A stretch of 64,000 nt of DNA from Actinopolymorpha pittospori (GCF_014873875.1 NZ_JADBEM010000001.1:1798001-1862000), one strand, 5' to 3'. Shown: positions 1-9,098, counted from the first letter of the stretch. Numbers and translations are program-made. The notes: a model not told the origin generated them from the letters alone.

Positions 1-810
1 ACCCACGGCCAGCTTCTGGCGCGGGACATGTTCCGCCGCCGGATCGCCGCCGGACGGGAGATCGCGATGCACGAGCTGTGCTACCCCGTGCTCCAGGGCT
101 ACGACTCGTTCGCGATGAACTCCGACCTCACCATCGTCGGCAGCGACCAACTCTTCAACGAGATGCTCGGACGACACTTCCAGCAGCGGCTGGGCGCCAG
201 GCCGCAGGTGGTCATCACCACCCGGATCACCCCCGGCATCGACGGGAGGGCCAAGCAGTCCAAGAGCCTCGGCAACTACGTCGCGCTGGCCGACTCTCCG
301 CGGGAGAAGTTCGGGAAGTTGATGAGCATCCCCGACTCCCTCGTCGCCGGCTACCTCGAGGTCTACACGACCCTGCCCATGCGGGTGGTCGAGGACGCCC
401 AGGCGGCGGTCGAACGCGGAGGTCCCGCGGTGCGGGACGCCAAGCTCGGTCTGGCGCACGCGGTCGTCGCCCGCTACCACGGTGAGGAGCGGGCGGAGTC
501 CGAGCGGGAGTGGTTCCTGTCGGCCTTCTCCGACCGCCGCGAGCCCACCGACGTCCCGACGGTGAGCGTCGACACGGACTCGCTGCGCGTCCTGGACCTG
601 GTGTGCCTGGCCCAGCCCGAGCTGAGCAGAAGCGCGGCCCGCCGACTGGTCGAGCAGAGCGCCGTCCGGATCGGGGATCGCACGCACAGCGATCCGGACG
701 CGGTGGTGGACGCCGGCGTCGGCGACCTGCTCCGGGTCGGCCGCCGGCGGTGGTTCCGGGTCGAGTGGGCAGCCAGCCAAGGACCGGGCACCGACTCACG
801 GTCCGGGTGA
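1..810 (+). CDS. tyrS: Tyrosyl-tRNA synthetase, C-terminal part (5' end outside window)
   Basis: The reading frame is open from base 1, so the N-terminal part of the Rossmann domain with the HIGH motif lies outside the window. About 269 residues remain. Seen: a YDSFAMNSDL segment followed by VGSDQLFNEMLGRH, matching the tyrosine/adenylate-binding GxDQ region of type 2 bacterial TyrRS; a KMSKS-loop equivalent reading KQSKSLGNY; and a C-terminal S4 RNA-binding domain (roughly the last 65 residues) ending in VGRRRWFRV. The enzyme charges tRNA-Tyr in the cytosol. The Met to Gln change in the KMSKS loop is unusual and could mark a paralogue rather than the housekeeping copy. It converges with the next gene across a hairpin. 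Confidence 0.85.
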   Translation, partial: THGQLLARDMFRRRIAAGREIAMHELCYPVLQGYDSFAMNSDLTIVGSDQLFNEMLGRHFQQRLGARPQVVITTRITPGIDGRAKQSKSLGNYVALADSPREKFGKLMSIPDSLVAGYLEVYTTLPMRVVEDAQAAVERGGPAVRDAKLGLAHAVVARYHGEERAESEREWFLSAFSDRREPTDVPTVSVDTDSLRVLDLVCLAQPELSRSAARRLVEQSAVRIGDRTHSDPDAVVDAGVGDLLRVGRRRWFRVEWAASQGPGTDSRSG

Positions 811-823
811 GACGGACGGATCC

Positions 824-862
824 GCCTGACCAGGAGCGGTCAGTCCGCGCACCTGGTCAGGC
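824..862. terminator. Bidirectional terminator hairpin between convergent genes
   Basis: A perfect 11-bp stem (left arm 824-834, right arm 852-862, core CCTGACCAGG/CCTGGTCAGG) encloses a 17-base loop. It lies between the tyrS stop (810) and the stop of the convergent glycosyltransferase gene (896). There is no U-run, as is usual in high-GC actinomycetes. Confidence 0.7.
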
Positions 863-895
863 TGGGATGTGCCCGTCAGTCAGCCCGACGCCCGG

Positions 896-3427
896 TCAGC
901 CCGACCACTTGCCGGTGAGATAGGCGACCGCCCAGATCCCGAACAGCGGGACGGCGATCAGCACGTACGCTCGCCACACCCATGGTCGTCGGGCGGCAAT
1001 CGCGCCGAGACCGATCCACAACGGGAACCAGAGCAAGACCGCGCGAGGCACCGAGAAGAACCAGTACGACGTCGCGAACGCTGCCACCTGCACACCGACC
1101 CAGGTGGCCTCTCCCCACCTGCGCAGCACCAGCAGGACGACCGTGATGACCACGCCGACCAGCATCGCCACCATCTCGGCCCGGAACATCCACTCGAAGT
1201 TGGCCGTCAGTGCGTCGCCCACGTCGCCGAACGTCGTGCGCCCGGTCGCGGCGTCCCAGGTGTGGAAGAACGACTGCCACGGCATGGTGAAGCCGCGGTA
1301 CCACTCCTCCGACTGAGCGTGGTACCAGCGCAGCCAGTCACCGGTGTTGACCTTGAGGTAGGCCATGTAGCCGCCGAGCGGGACCAGCGGCAGGAGCAGC
1401 CAGAGACCGTCGAGCCACTGCTTGCGTTTGCTGGAGGTGAGGAACTCGACCGCCAGGGCGACGACCAGGAAGATCCCCGAGACCCGCACGGTGGAGGCAC
1501 CGGCGGCGAGAACGGCCGCGAGCCACCAGTGGCCTCGTCGGGCGGCCAGCCAGGCCGGGATCGCGAGGCCGAGGAACAGCGCCTCGGTGTAGGGGGCGGC
1601 GAGGAAGATGGCCGGTGGGGCCAGCATCCACATCGCCGCGGCGTACCGACCGGCTCCCGGGCCCCACTCGGACTCGGCCAGGCGAGCGAGCGCGACCGCC
1701 GCGATGCCGCCGGCCACAAGGGACAACACGAGACCGGCGACCACCGTCGGCAGCCCGATGTAGGTCCCCAGGCGTAGGAGCGCCGGTAATCCCGGGAAGA
1801 ACGCCTCGATCGGTGTGTCCCAGCCGGGTGCGAAGTAGCCGTGGGTCGCGATCCGGTCGAAGTGCCAGAAGTCCCACTGCTTCCAGCTGTCCAGGAAGCT
1901 GGGCACCTTCCCCTGGCCGTGGAACAGCCAGGGACCACTCACCGCGAGCATGAGGATGCCGACGCGGGTCAGCAGCCACCAACCCAGCACCTCCACGTCG
2001 GCGGAGGTCGGACGGAGCCGGACCGGGAGCCACTTCAGCCAGGACGGCACCGGCAACCGCGTGGCGGCCGCGGTCGCCGCCGGCTTGGTCGCGGTGGCAG
2101 GACTCGCGGAGGCCGTCCTGGTCGTACGGCGAGCCGCGGGTTCCTCGGGCGTGGCCCCGTCCGCGGGCGTCGTGGTGTCGGTCTCGGCGGCGGCCGTCAG
2201 GTCGATGGCGGCCGTGGCGTCTGTGGTGTCCGTGGTGTCCGTGGTCCCCGGAGTACCGCCACCCGATCCGGCCGTCGTGGGCGTTCCGGCCTCGGACCGG
2301 GTGGGGCGTCCGCCGTCGGCGTCGAGGTCGAGTGACCCCTCACCCCCGGCGCTGGACGGCGACCACAGCTCATCGCCCGGATCGACCGGGGCCGCCGCGG
2401 TGCTCGTGCGCTCCTGCCAGTCGGTGTCGCGCCAGGGGGCGTCGTCGCCGGGCCAGTTCGGGTCGTCGAGCGGGGACGAGGTGCCGTTCCAGTTCGCCGC
2501 CCACTCCGGGCGCGGTGTCGGGTCGAGGTCAGTCGACCAGCGAGGCGCCGCGTCGCCGGAGGTGGGTTCGTCCGGTGCGCCGTAGTCGTGATGGGGTGGC
2601 GGCCAGTCGGAGGAGGGGGATCGGGACTCCACGTCGCTCGCGGTGTACCAGCCGACGTCGGTCACCGGACCGCCACCGGCCGGTTCGGACCCGCGGCTGT
2701 GCTCGGAGGAAGCCGACCAGTCAGGTTCGTCGTCCCACCCCGGCAGATCCTCCTGCCGGCGCCTGCGTCCGGGCGTGCTCAGGCCCGAGCCGGTCGACTC
2801 CGGTCCCGATGAGGAGGGCGCGGCGTCCCGGCCGGGACGGTTCGAACGCGCCGGCTCCTGGCCGGGGCGCTCCCAGGGCGGCACGTCCCTCGTCGGCACG
2901 TCCCTCGTCGGCACGTCCCTCGTCGGCACGTCCCTCGTCGGCACGTCCCTCGTCGGGGGATCCCAGGCGGGTCGCTCCCATGCGGGCGATGCCGGCGCGG
3001 GTGACGTCGAGAACGGCGGCGAGGAGGAGGTGCCCCCACCAGCCGGCGGCGGTGCGCCCCACGGGTAGGACGGCTCGTCCGGCGCGGACCCACCACGTTC
3101 CCGACCCGGGGTCACACCCGAACCACGCCCACCTGCCCCACCGGGCGGCACCGGCGATCCGCCGGGCGTCCCCGGACCCGGTTGGGAACCGGACTGGCCT
3201 GGTTGGCCGGGCTGACCGGGTTGGCTGGGCTGTCCGCCACGCCTGCGGCCCTGCTGCTCGGCCGTCGGCGGTACCAACGGCGGCGGAGTGTCGCCCCAAC
3301 CGGGGTTGTCTCCCCTCCGCCGCGCACGCTCGCTCGGATGCTGATCCTCCGGCCAGACCGGATCGCCGCTCCCGCGACGGTTCGGGTCCTCCGGCGGATC
3401 GTCGCCCCACCTGCGTCGTCTACTCAC
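896..3427 (-). CDS. PIG-V-like membrane mannosyltransferase with long disordered N-terminus
   Basis: 843 residues. The first ~470 residues are low-complexity Pro/Ser/Asp/Arg-rich sequence with no recognisable fold, including five tandem PTRDV units. The C-terminal ~370 residues form a multi-pass membrane domain whose first loop has WDFWHFDRIATHGY, resembling the WDxxxYxxIAxxGY motif of PIG-V/polyprenol-phosphate-dependent mannosyltransferases. The likely role is sugar transfer from a polyprenyl-phosphate donor on the outer face of the membrane, perhaps to a lipid or protein; the acceptor is unknown. GTG start; its first four bases GTGA overlap the stop of the upstream glycosyltransferase gene, implying translational coupling. 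The size of the disordered cytosolic extension is the odd feature. Confidence 0.75.
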   Translation of the reverse strand: MSRRRRWGDDPPEDPNRRGSGDPVWPEDQHPSERARRRGDNPGWGDTPPPLVPPTAEQQGRRRGGQPSQPGQPGQPGQSGSQPGPGTPGGSPVPPGGAGGRGSGVTPGRERGGSAPDEPSYPWGAPPPAGGGTSSSPPFSTSPAPASPAWERPAWDPPTRDVPTRDVPTRDVPTRDVPTRDVPPWERPGQEPARSNRPGRDAAPSSSGPESTGSGLSTPGRRRRQEDLPGWDDEPDWSASSEHSRGSEPAGGGPVTDVGWYTASDVESRSPSSDWPPPHHDYGAPDEPTSGDAAPRWSTDLDPTPRPEWAANWNGTSSPLDDPNWPGDDAPWRDTDWQERTSTAAAPVDPGDELWSPSSAGGEGSLDLDADGGRPTRSEAGTPTTAGSGGGTPGTTDTTDTTDATAAIDLTAAAETDTTTPADGATPEEPAARRTTRTASASPATATKPAATAAATRLPVPSWLKWLPVRLRPTSADVEVLGWWLLTRVGILMLAVSGPWLFHGQGKVPSFLDSWKQWDFWHFDRIATHGYFAPGWDTPIEAFFPGLPALLRLGTYIGLPTVVAGLVLSLVAGGIAAVALARLAESEWGPGAGRYAAAMWMLAPPAIFLAAPYTEALFLGLAIPAWLAARRGHWWLAAVLAAGASTVRVSGIFLVVALAVEFLTSSKRKQWLDGLWLLLPLVPLGGYMAYLKVNTGDWLRWYHAQSEEWYRGFTMPWQSFFHTWDAATGRTTFGDVGDALTANFEWMFRAEMVAMLVGVVITVVLLVLRRWGEATWVGVQVAAFATSYWFFSVPRAVLLWFPLWIGLGAIAARRPWVWRAYVLIAVPLFGIWAVAYLTGKWSG
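2881..2955. repeat. Five perfect 15-bp tandem repeats inside a coding region
   Basis: The unit GCACGTCCCTCGTCG occurs five times head-to-tail with no mismatch. On the minus strand it encodes PTRDV five times in the disordered region of the membrane glycosyltransferase. The unit length is a multiple of three, so copy-number change would keep the frame. Confidence 0.95.
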
Positions 3428-4836
3428 GGTGCCACACCCTCTCGCAGGGGAACCCGCGCGAACTGTCGGGCGCCGAGCAGTCGGCGCCGCAGGTCCGCGT
3501 CACGTGCCCGGTCGAACGGGCCACCGGTCGGGTCGTCGACCAGACCGCCCTCACGTACGACATCACCCGAGGGTTGGAAGATGTCGCGGATCACCATGAC
3601 GCACAGGTACAGCGTCGCGGCGATCCGGATTCCGACGGCCAGCCAGTAGAGCCGGTCGGCGCCGGAGCCGGCAGGCGCCATGCCGCCGGCAAGATGCAGC
3701 CAGATGGCCACCCAGTAGATCAGCTCGCCGGCCTGCCAGATCGCCCAGTCTCGCCAGTTCGGCCGGGCGAGGGCGACCAGGGGCAGCAGCCAGAGCACGT
3801 ACTGCGGCGAGTAGACCTTGTTCACGAGCAGGAACGCCGCCACCGTCAGGAACGCCAACTGCGCCAGCCGTGGCCGGTGTGGGGCCAGGATCCCGAGCGC
3901 GGCCACACCGACACATGCCAGCGCGAACAGCCCGAGGGAGATGGCGTTGACCCCCGGCACCGGGTGCCCGGCCAGCCCGAGGACGTACCAGATCGAGCCG
4001 AAGTCGCCGGCGCGTTCGGTGTTGAACGTCCAGAACACCTTCCAGCTGTCCTCGGCGAGGAGCATCAGCGGAAGGTTGACGACCAGCCACGCGGCGAGCG
4101 CCGACAGTGCCGTGACCCCCCACAGCCGGAGCTTGCCCGACCGCAGGGCCAGCACCAGCAAGGGCCCGAGCAGCAGGAGCGGATAGAACTTCGCGGCCAC
4201 GCCGAGTCCGAGCAGGATCCCCGTCGCGAACGGTCTGGACCGTGACCAGGTGAGCAGCGCGCAGGTGGTGAGCGCCACCGCGACGAGGTCCCAGTTGATG
4301 GTGCCGGCCAACGCGAGCACGGGCGCCGCGGCGAACAGCATCACGTCGTAGCGGTGCGGGGTGATCCGGCCGAGCGCCCATGCGGTCAGCAGCGCGAACG
4401 CGAACAACACGACCACTGTGAGGTCGAAGTAGGTGACGCTCGCACGGACGGCGTCGACACTACCGACGGCCTGGGTCACCCAGGCGGTCACCTGCATCAC
4501 CGCGCCGGTGAGCACGGGGTACTCGAGCGGCGGGTAGTTGCCGGAGTCGAGGTAGGCGAGGTGGCCCTCGGAGAAGCCGCGCTCGCGGTAGAGGTAGGGC
4601 ACGTCGGTGTAGCAGAGGTGGCTGAACGCGAAGCCGTTCTCCCGCGGCCAGCCCTCGGCGTGACAGGGCACCTTCTGGAGGACACCCACCACGAAGATCG
4701 CCGTGGTCACCATGAACGCCACGGCGAGCGGTGTCCAGCGGGAGACACCGAGCCGAGCGTGCAGGCCGATCGGGCCGCCGAGCCAGGTGGTGGCCAGGCG
4801 AGCCAGTGGGTCCTCTCGGGAAGGGCTCCTGCTCAC
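3424..4836 (-). CDS. Glycosyltransferase family 87-like integral membrane protein
   Basis: About 470 residues with roughly ten membrane segments. The first large loop holds CYTDVPYLYRERG and a YPPLEYPVLTG segment, typical of GT87/DUF2029 polyprenol-phosphate-mannose-dependent transferases of actinomycetes (Rv0051-like position beside the class A PBP gene). It probably adds mannose or another sugar to envelope glycolipids at the outer membrane face. Start: GTG at 4836 is preferred because GGAGG (minus strand, 4845-4841) sits four bases upstream; an in-frame ATG at 4878 has only a weak AAGG. The gene overlaps the next by four bases (GTGA). It may be co-transcribed with the PBP gene upstream, 163 bases away. 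Confidence 0.8.
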   Translation of the reverse strand: MSRSPSREDPLARLATTWLGGPIGLHARLGVSRWTPLAVAFMVTTAIFVVGVLQKVPCHAEGWPRENGFAFSHLCYTDVPYLYRERGFSEGHLAYLDSGNYPPLEYPVLTGAVMQVTAWVTQAVGSVDAVRASVTYFDLTVVVLFAFALLTAWALGRITPHRYDVMLFAAAPVLALAGTINWDLVAVALTTCALLTWSRSRPFATGILLGLGVAAKFYPLLLLGPLLVLALRSGKLRLWGVTALSALAAWLVVNLPLMLLAEDSWKVFWTFNTERAGDFGSIWYVLGLAGHPVPGVNAISLGLFALACVGVAALGILAPHRPRLAQLAFLTVAAFLLVNKVYSPQYVLWLLPLVALARPNWRDWAIWQAGELIYWVAIWLHLAGGMAPAGSGADRLYWLAVGIRIAATLYLCVMVIRDIFQPSGDVVREGGLVDDPTGGPFDRARDADLRRRLLGARQFARVPLREGVAP

Positions 4837-4999
4837 CACGCCTCCGTGCCTCGTGTTCCGCGTCACTTCCCGGCACATCGTGCCTTATCTCGCTGTGGGT
4901 GTCGGTACCCTCCCGGGGCACTTCACAACAGATTCGCGCGAACCACGCCGGTCCGGGCCCGGTGGGCCTGTCCGGATCCGGGCCCGGGACCTCCGGCGG

Positions 5000-7762
5000 T
5001 CAGGGACGCGGCCACTTGGTGTTGGTTGGCCCGGGCAGGGGCTTGCGCGGCGTGAACGTCGGTGTCGGGTCCGGCGGCTCCTGGGTGAACGTCGGCGTCG
5101 GGTCCGGCGACTTGGGCGGCTTGGGCTGCTTGGGCGGCAAGGTCGGATCGGACCTGTGGGTGAACGTCGGCGTCGGGTTCGGCGACTCCGGCGCCCGAGG
5201 CGTCAAGGTCGGATCGGGCACCGCCGTGGTCGGCGTCACCGACGGGACCGGGTTGCGCCGCGTCGCGCTGTTGGTGGGCGTCGGCTTCTTGGACCTGCCG
5301 ATGTGCGACGGCGGCGGGAACTGCTTCACCGGCTGTCCCGCGAGGGCGTTCTTCATGAACGACGTCCAGATCTGGGCGGGGTAGCCACCACCGAAGAAGG
5401 TGTCCATGCCGCCCACGTCGTCCAGCGACTCCTTCACGCCGTCACCGTTCGCGTCCTTGTAGAACGCCACCGACGCCGCCAACTGGGGCGTGTAGCCCAC
5501 GAACCACGCGGTCTGGTCCTCGTGGGTACCGGTCTTGCCCGCGGCCGGGCGGCCGAGGTCCTTGGCCGCCTCCTCGGCGCTGCCGTGCTCCACGACGTCC
5601 TGGAGGGCGTAGTCGACGTCACGGATCACGTCGCCGCGGAACTCCTGCTTCTTGCTCGACTTCGCCTGGTAGGTGATCTCGCCGCTGCTGCTGGTCACCT
5701 TGTCGACGACGTGCCACTGCGCGCTCACACCGCCGGTCGCGAACGTCGCGTAGGAGTTGGCCATGTCCGTCGGCGACACCGACGCGAACCCGAGTGAGAT
5801 CTTCGCGTGTTTGTCCAGGCCGGGCGAGTCCTTCGGGACGCCGGCGCGGACGGCCGCGTCGTAGACGTCGTTGGGGCTGATCGCGTGCTCGGTCATGTCG
5901 ACGTAGGCGGTGTTGATGGAGTCGCGGGTGGCCTTCAACAGGTCGACGGTGCGCCCGTAGTCGCGGTCGAACTCGTTGGAGACCTCGTCACCGTCGGGCA
6001 GTTCGAGCGGTGAGTTGCCCGCGAACCGGCTCTCCAGTGAGACGCCGTGTTCGAGGGCGGCCGCCAGCGCGAACGGCTTGAACGTCGAGCCCGGCTGCAG
6101 CTTCGCCTGCGTCGCGTCGTTGAACTGCCGCTTCAGGTAGTCCTTCCCGCCGTACATCGCCACCACGGCGCCGGTGCCGGGCTGGACCGCGGCCGCGCCC
6201 GCGTAGACACCGGCGGCGTTCTCGGTCGGGAAGTTCTCCGCGAACGCCTTCTCCATCGCCTTCTGGGCCTTCGCGTCGTACGTCGTGGTCACCTGCAGTC
6301 CGCCGGACTCGATCTGCTGTTCGCTGTAGCCCAGCTTGAGGAGTTCCTTGCGGACCTGGACCAGGAGGTAGCCGCCCGGTCCGGCGTAGGTGTCGCTGGT
6401 CTTCGCGACGTGGAGCTTGGGCAGCGGCGCGGTGGCGGCCTCGGCGCGCGGGAACTCACCCATCTCGGCCATGCCCTCGAGCACGTAGTGGTAGCGCCCC
6501 GCCAGCCGGCTCTCGTTGGAGGGGTCCACCGCCGGGTCGTAGTTGGACGGCGCGCGCAACACGGACGCGAGCACCGCCGCCTCCTGCGGTGTGAGCTGCT
6601 GCACGTGCTTGTCGAAGTAGGCGTTCGCGGCCACCTCGATGCCCCAGGCACCCCGGCCGTAGTAGCTCGTGTTCAGGTAGTTCTGCAGGACCTCCTGCTT
6701 GGACACCTGGCCCTGGAGCTTCAGGGTAATGAACAGCTCCTTCACCTTGCGGGTCAGGGTCTGGTCCTGGGTGAGGTAGTAGTTCTTGACGTACTGCTGG
6801 GTGATCGTCGACCCGCCCTGGGTCGACCCGCCGCGGAACTGGTTCCATGCCGCCCGCGCGATACCCGACGGCGAGATACCGGTGTCGGTCCAGAACGACC
6901 GGTTCTCCGCCGCGACCACCGCGTCCTGGACGCGCTTGGGCACCTGGTCGAGCGGCACCGAGATGCGGTTCTGGGAGTGGAAGGTGCCGAGGACGCTCTT
7001 GCCGTCGCCGTAGTACAGCGTCGTCGTGTTGGCGTTGAGCAGGGTGTTCGGGTCGGGGATGGGCGTGCGGATGTAGCCGATGACGAACGCGACCACGCCC
7101 GCGACACCGAGCCCGAGGATGGTCAGGAGCACGACGAGCAGGACTCGGCGCAGCCGTCGCCGCCCGCCCTTGCGACCGCGAGGACCCTCCGGTGGTTGGC
7201 CGTCGCCGTCGAGGAGGTCGTTCTGGGTGTCGTCGCCGCCACCGCCGGTGGCGCGCTGACCCGCGTCGTCGCGCTCGTCGGCGAACAGCGGACGCCGCAC
7301 GGTGGACGTGGCGCCCGGGTCGGCGTAGCCGTCCTGCTCGTCGGCGAACAACGGACGCCGGGTCGTGGAGGTTTCGCGCGGGTCGCCGTAACCGGTGCTC
7401 TGGTCGCCGTAACCATTGCGGTGGTCGCCGCGATAGGTAGAGCGGTAGTCGCCGCCGGGAGCGTCCTGGTCGTCGGTGTGACCCTGCCGTCGGCTGGGGT
7501 AGTCCTCGTACTCCTCGGCATACAGCGGGCGCCGGGTGGTGGGCCGGCGCCGTCGGTCGCCGTAGTCACCCCCACGGTCGTACAGCTCGGCCTGGTCGGC
7601 GGGGCGGTCGTACCGGTCCGCCGAACCGTCACGGTAGTCGTCGCGGCGCGGTGCGTAGTCACCATAATGGTTGACGTCGCGCTCCGTCGACTCTTCGACC
7701 GGTCGCCGCCGTTGTGAGGCGCGGCGGGCATACCCGTCATCGTCGCTGTACGTCCGTGTCAC
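5000..7762 (-). CDS. ponA: Bifunctional class A penicillin-binding protein (transglycosylase/transpeptidase)
   Basis: 920 residues. A charged cytosolic region (1-205) contains three copies of an RRPL(Y/F)A(E/D)E motif (near 78, 135 and 156), then one membrane segment (about 206-229). The GT51 domain follows, with the catalytic Glu in AAENRSFW near 286 and GGSTITQQYVKNYYL. The penicillin-binding transpeptidase domain has STFK (Ser about 559), SIN (about 615-617) and KTGT (about 743). A Pro/Thr-rich tail ends the protein. It polymerises lipid II and cross-links peptidoglycan outside the membrane; position next to the GT87 gene and the DUF5318/PadR/ino1 block matches mycobacterial ponA1. GTG start with a poor ribosome binding site. 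The PTPTFTxxxPDPTPTF repeats in the tail are low complexity. Confidence 0.93.
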   Translation of the reverse strand: MTRTYSDDDGYARRASQRRRPVEESTERDVNHYGDYAPRRDDYRDGSADRYDRPADQAELYDRGGDYGDRRRRPTTRRPLYAEEYEDYPSRRQGHTDDQDAPGGDYRSTYRGDHRNGYGDQSTGYGDPRETSTTRRPLFADEQDGYADPGATSTVRRPLFADERDDAGQRATGGGGDDTQNDLLDGDGQPPEGPRGRKGGRRRLRRVLLVVLLTILGLGVAGVVAFVIGYIRTPIPDPNTLLNANTTTLYYGDGKSVLGTFHSQNRISVPLDQVPKRVQDAVVAAENRSFWTDTGISPSGIARAAWNQFRGGSTQGGSTITQQYVKNYYLTQDQTLTRKVKELFITLKLQGQVSKQEVLQNYLNTSYYGRGAWGIEVAANAYFDKHVQQLTPQEAAVLASVLRAPSNYDPAVDPSNESRLAGRYHYVLEGMAEMGEFPRAEAATAPLPKLHVAKTSDTYAGPGGYLLVQVRKELLKLGYSEQQIESGGLQVTTTYDAKAQKAMEKAFAENFPTENAAGVYAGAAAVQPGTGAVVAMYGGKDYLKRQFNDATQAKLQPGSTFKPFALAAALEHGVSLESRFAGNSPLELPDGDEVSNEFDRDYGRTVDLLKATRDSINTAYVDMTEHAISPNDVYDAAVRAGVPKDSPGLDKHAKISLGFASVSPTDMANSYATFATGGVSAQWHVVDKVTSSSGEITYQAKSSKKQEFRGDVIRDVDYALQDVVEHGSAEEAAKDLGRPAAGKTGTHEDQTAWFVGYTPQLAASVAFYKDANGDGVKESLDDVGGMDTFFGGGYPAQIWTSFMKNALAGQPVKQFPPPSHIGRSKKPTPTNSATRRNPVPSVTPTTAVPDPTLTPRAPESPNPTPTFTHRSDPTLPPKQPKPPKSPDPTPTFTQEPPDPTPTFTPRKPLPGPTNTKWPRP

Positions 7763-7831
7763 AGTGTCGTCCCAGGGGGGGTCGGCCGGGCAGCTACTGG
7801 AGCTGTCGCAGGGTACGGCAAAGTGTCCGGT

Positions 7832-8248
7832 CTAGTTGTATTCGTCCTCAACCGTCCGCTGTCGACGCGGGGGTCGTCTCGGTACGCCGTCGCCGAGGAC
7901 GTAGGACGTGGTCAGGTGGTTCCACGCGCAGCCCTGGCACACCTCGATGACGTAGACCCGAAACTCACCGTGCTCGCGCGCCATCGCCTCCAGCTCAGGT
8001 GTCTGTCGAATGCGACCGGAGTACTGTCCGAGCTCGTCACCGAAGACATAGGTGACGTGTGTCAGCTTCTCCTTCCGGCAGATCGGACAGGTCCGATCTG
8101 TCGGCTCCCCGTGGAACTTCGCCGCCCGGAGGAGATACGGGTCGGCGTCGCAGACGTCCTCCATCACGGTCGCGTTGCCACCAAAGACGGCCTGCAGAGT
8201 CGCTTTGCGCTGCAGGCTGTAATCGACGACGGACCGCTGGGACCACAT
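7832..8248 (-). CDS. DUF5318 family zinc-ribbon-like protein
   Basis: 138 residues starting at MWSQRSVVDYSLQRK. Two CxxC pairs, CPIC near residue 71 and CQGC near 114, probably bind a metal. The conserved segments CDADPYLLRAAKFHGEPTD and NHLTTSYVLGDG identify DUF5318, a family of unknown function found in actinomycetes next to ponA1 (Rv0049-like). A longer frame exists upstream to 8332, but homology-like sequence begins at 8248, where a TACTCT -10 element sits 7 bases before the ATG with no ribosome binding site. It is divergent from the PadR gene, so the shared 241-base gap may coordinate both. Confidence 0.85.
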   Translation of the reverse strand: MWSQRSVVDYSLQRKATLQAVFGGNATVMEDVCDADPYLLRAAKFHGEPTDRTCPICRKEKLTHVTYVFGDELGQYSGRIRQTPELEAMAREHGEFRVYVIEVCQGCAWNHLTTSYVLGDGVPRRPPRRQRTVEDEYN

Positions 8249-8261
8249 GGCATCGAGAGTA
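8249..8261 (-). promoter_or_regulatory. Leaderless promoter -10 element of the DUF5318 gene
   Basis: On the minus strand TACTCT (8261-8256) is followed by 7 bases and then the ATG at 8248. TANNNT at this spacing, with no Shine-Dalgarno sequence, fits a transcript starting at or next to the A of the start codon. Confidence 0.55.
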
Positions 8262-8378
8262 CGGCCTCTTGCTGAACCGATGAAGGTCACTCCCGCAACC
8301 TGCCGATCACCGTCCGTTTCTGTCCGGAACACTTGCGCATCCTCGCGTGCCCGATCTATCGTCCTTGCATCTCAGAAT

Positions 8379-8412
8379 GATGTATCGAAGTGATACATCG
8401 GGTCGACGTATC
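8379..8412. promoter_or_regulatory. Probable PadR operator: three alternating half-sites
   Basis: GATGTATC (8379-8386) and GATACATC (8392-8399) form a perfect 8-bp inverted repeat with a 5-base spacer, containing the ATGT...ACAT ends typical of PadR boxes. A third half-site GTATC (8408-8412) makes a second inverted pair with the middle one at 11-base spacing. It lies about 80 bases upstream of the padR GTG and in the gap shared with the DUF5318 gene. Confidence 0.6.
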
Positions 8413-8489
8413 ATGTGACCCCATCGGCGCGAGCGCGCCAGCGGCTGGGTCGACCCGCAGCCAGCTACAGAGAAGGTCGGTGAGATCTG

Positions 8490-9098
8490 GTGGCACGTCG
8501 CAGCGGTGTCCTCGAGCTCGCGGTACTCGGGCTCCTGCACGAGGCTCCGATGCACGGCTACGAGCTCCGCAAGCGACTCAACGCGCGGTTCGGATGGGGG
8601 CGGGCGCTCTCCTACGGCTCGCTCTACCCCTGCCTGAAGGCCATGCTCGCCCGGGGCTGGGTCGGCGAGGACGCCGTACCCGAGACCGGCGCGCCCGCGG
8701 TCCGGCGCGCGAAGATCGTCTACCGCCTGACCGCCGCCGGTGAGGAACGCTTCACCGAACTCCTCGCCGAAGGTGGCCCCTCCGCGTGGGAGGACGACAA
8801 CTTCGGCGTGCACTTCGCCTTCTTCGCCCGCACCGACGCGGCCGTACGCCTGCGCATCCTCGAAGGGCGCCGGCGGCGGTTGGAGGAGCGGCTGGACCGC
8901 ACGCGAGCGCAACTGCACCGCACGCAGGAACGCCTTGACACCTACTCCCTCGAACTCCAGCGCCACGGAGTCGAGTCGGTCGAGCGGGAGGTGCACTGGC
9001 TCAGTGACCTCATCGCCTCCGAACGCGTCGCCGGTGCACGACCCGGCCGGGAACGCCCGCCGGAGCCCGAACCCACCAGGGACACCGAACGACCGTGA
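8490..9098 (+). CDS. PadR family transcriptional regulator
   Basis: 202 residues. The N-terminal winged helix (about 1-85) reads [20 protein letters not shown], then [14 protein letters not shown], with a [11 protein letters not shown] wing; the C-terminal half is a long helical dimerisation region ([20 protein letters not shown]). PadR proteins repress target promoters and are often autoregulatory; the inverted repeat at 8379-8412 is the likely operator. GTG start at 8490. It is 130 bases upstream of ino1 on the same strand, and the same pair exists in mycobacteria, so control of inositol synthesis is the likely job (inference from context). The Pro/Glu-rich last 20 residues look disordered. 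Confidence 0.88.
   Translation: MARRSGVLELAVLGLLHEAPMHGYELRKRLNARFGWGRALSYGSLYPCLKAMLARGWVGEDAVPETGAPAVRRAKIVYRLTAAGEERFTELLAEGGPSAWEDDNFGVHFAFFARTDAAVRLRILEGRRRRLEERLDRTRAQLHRTQERLDTYSLELQRHGVESVEREVHWLSDLIASERVAGARPGRERPPEPEPTRDTERP

Noticed and set aside
2332..4245. Long plus-strand open frame of over 600 codons
   Set aside because: It is antisense to the two membrane glycosyltransferase genes, Arg/Pro-rich, with no family motifs; an artefact of high GC third positions.
6047..7717. Plus-strand open frame of over 550 codons
   Set aside because: Antisense to the penicillin-binding protein gene, whose catalytic motifs are unmistakable.
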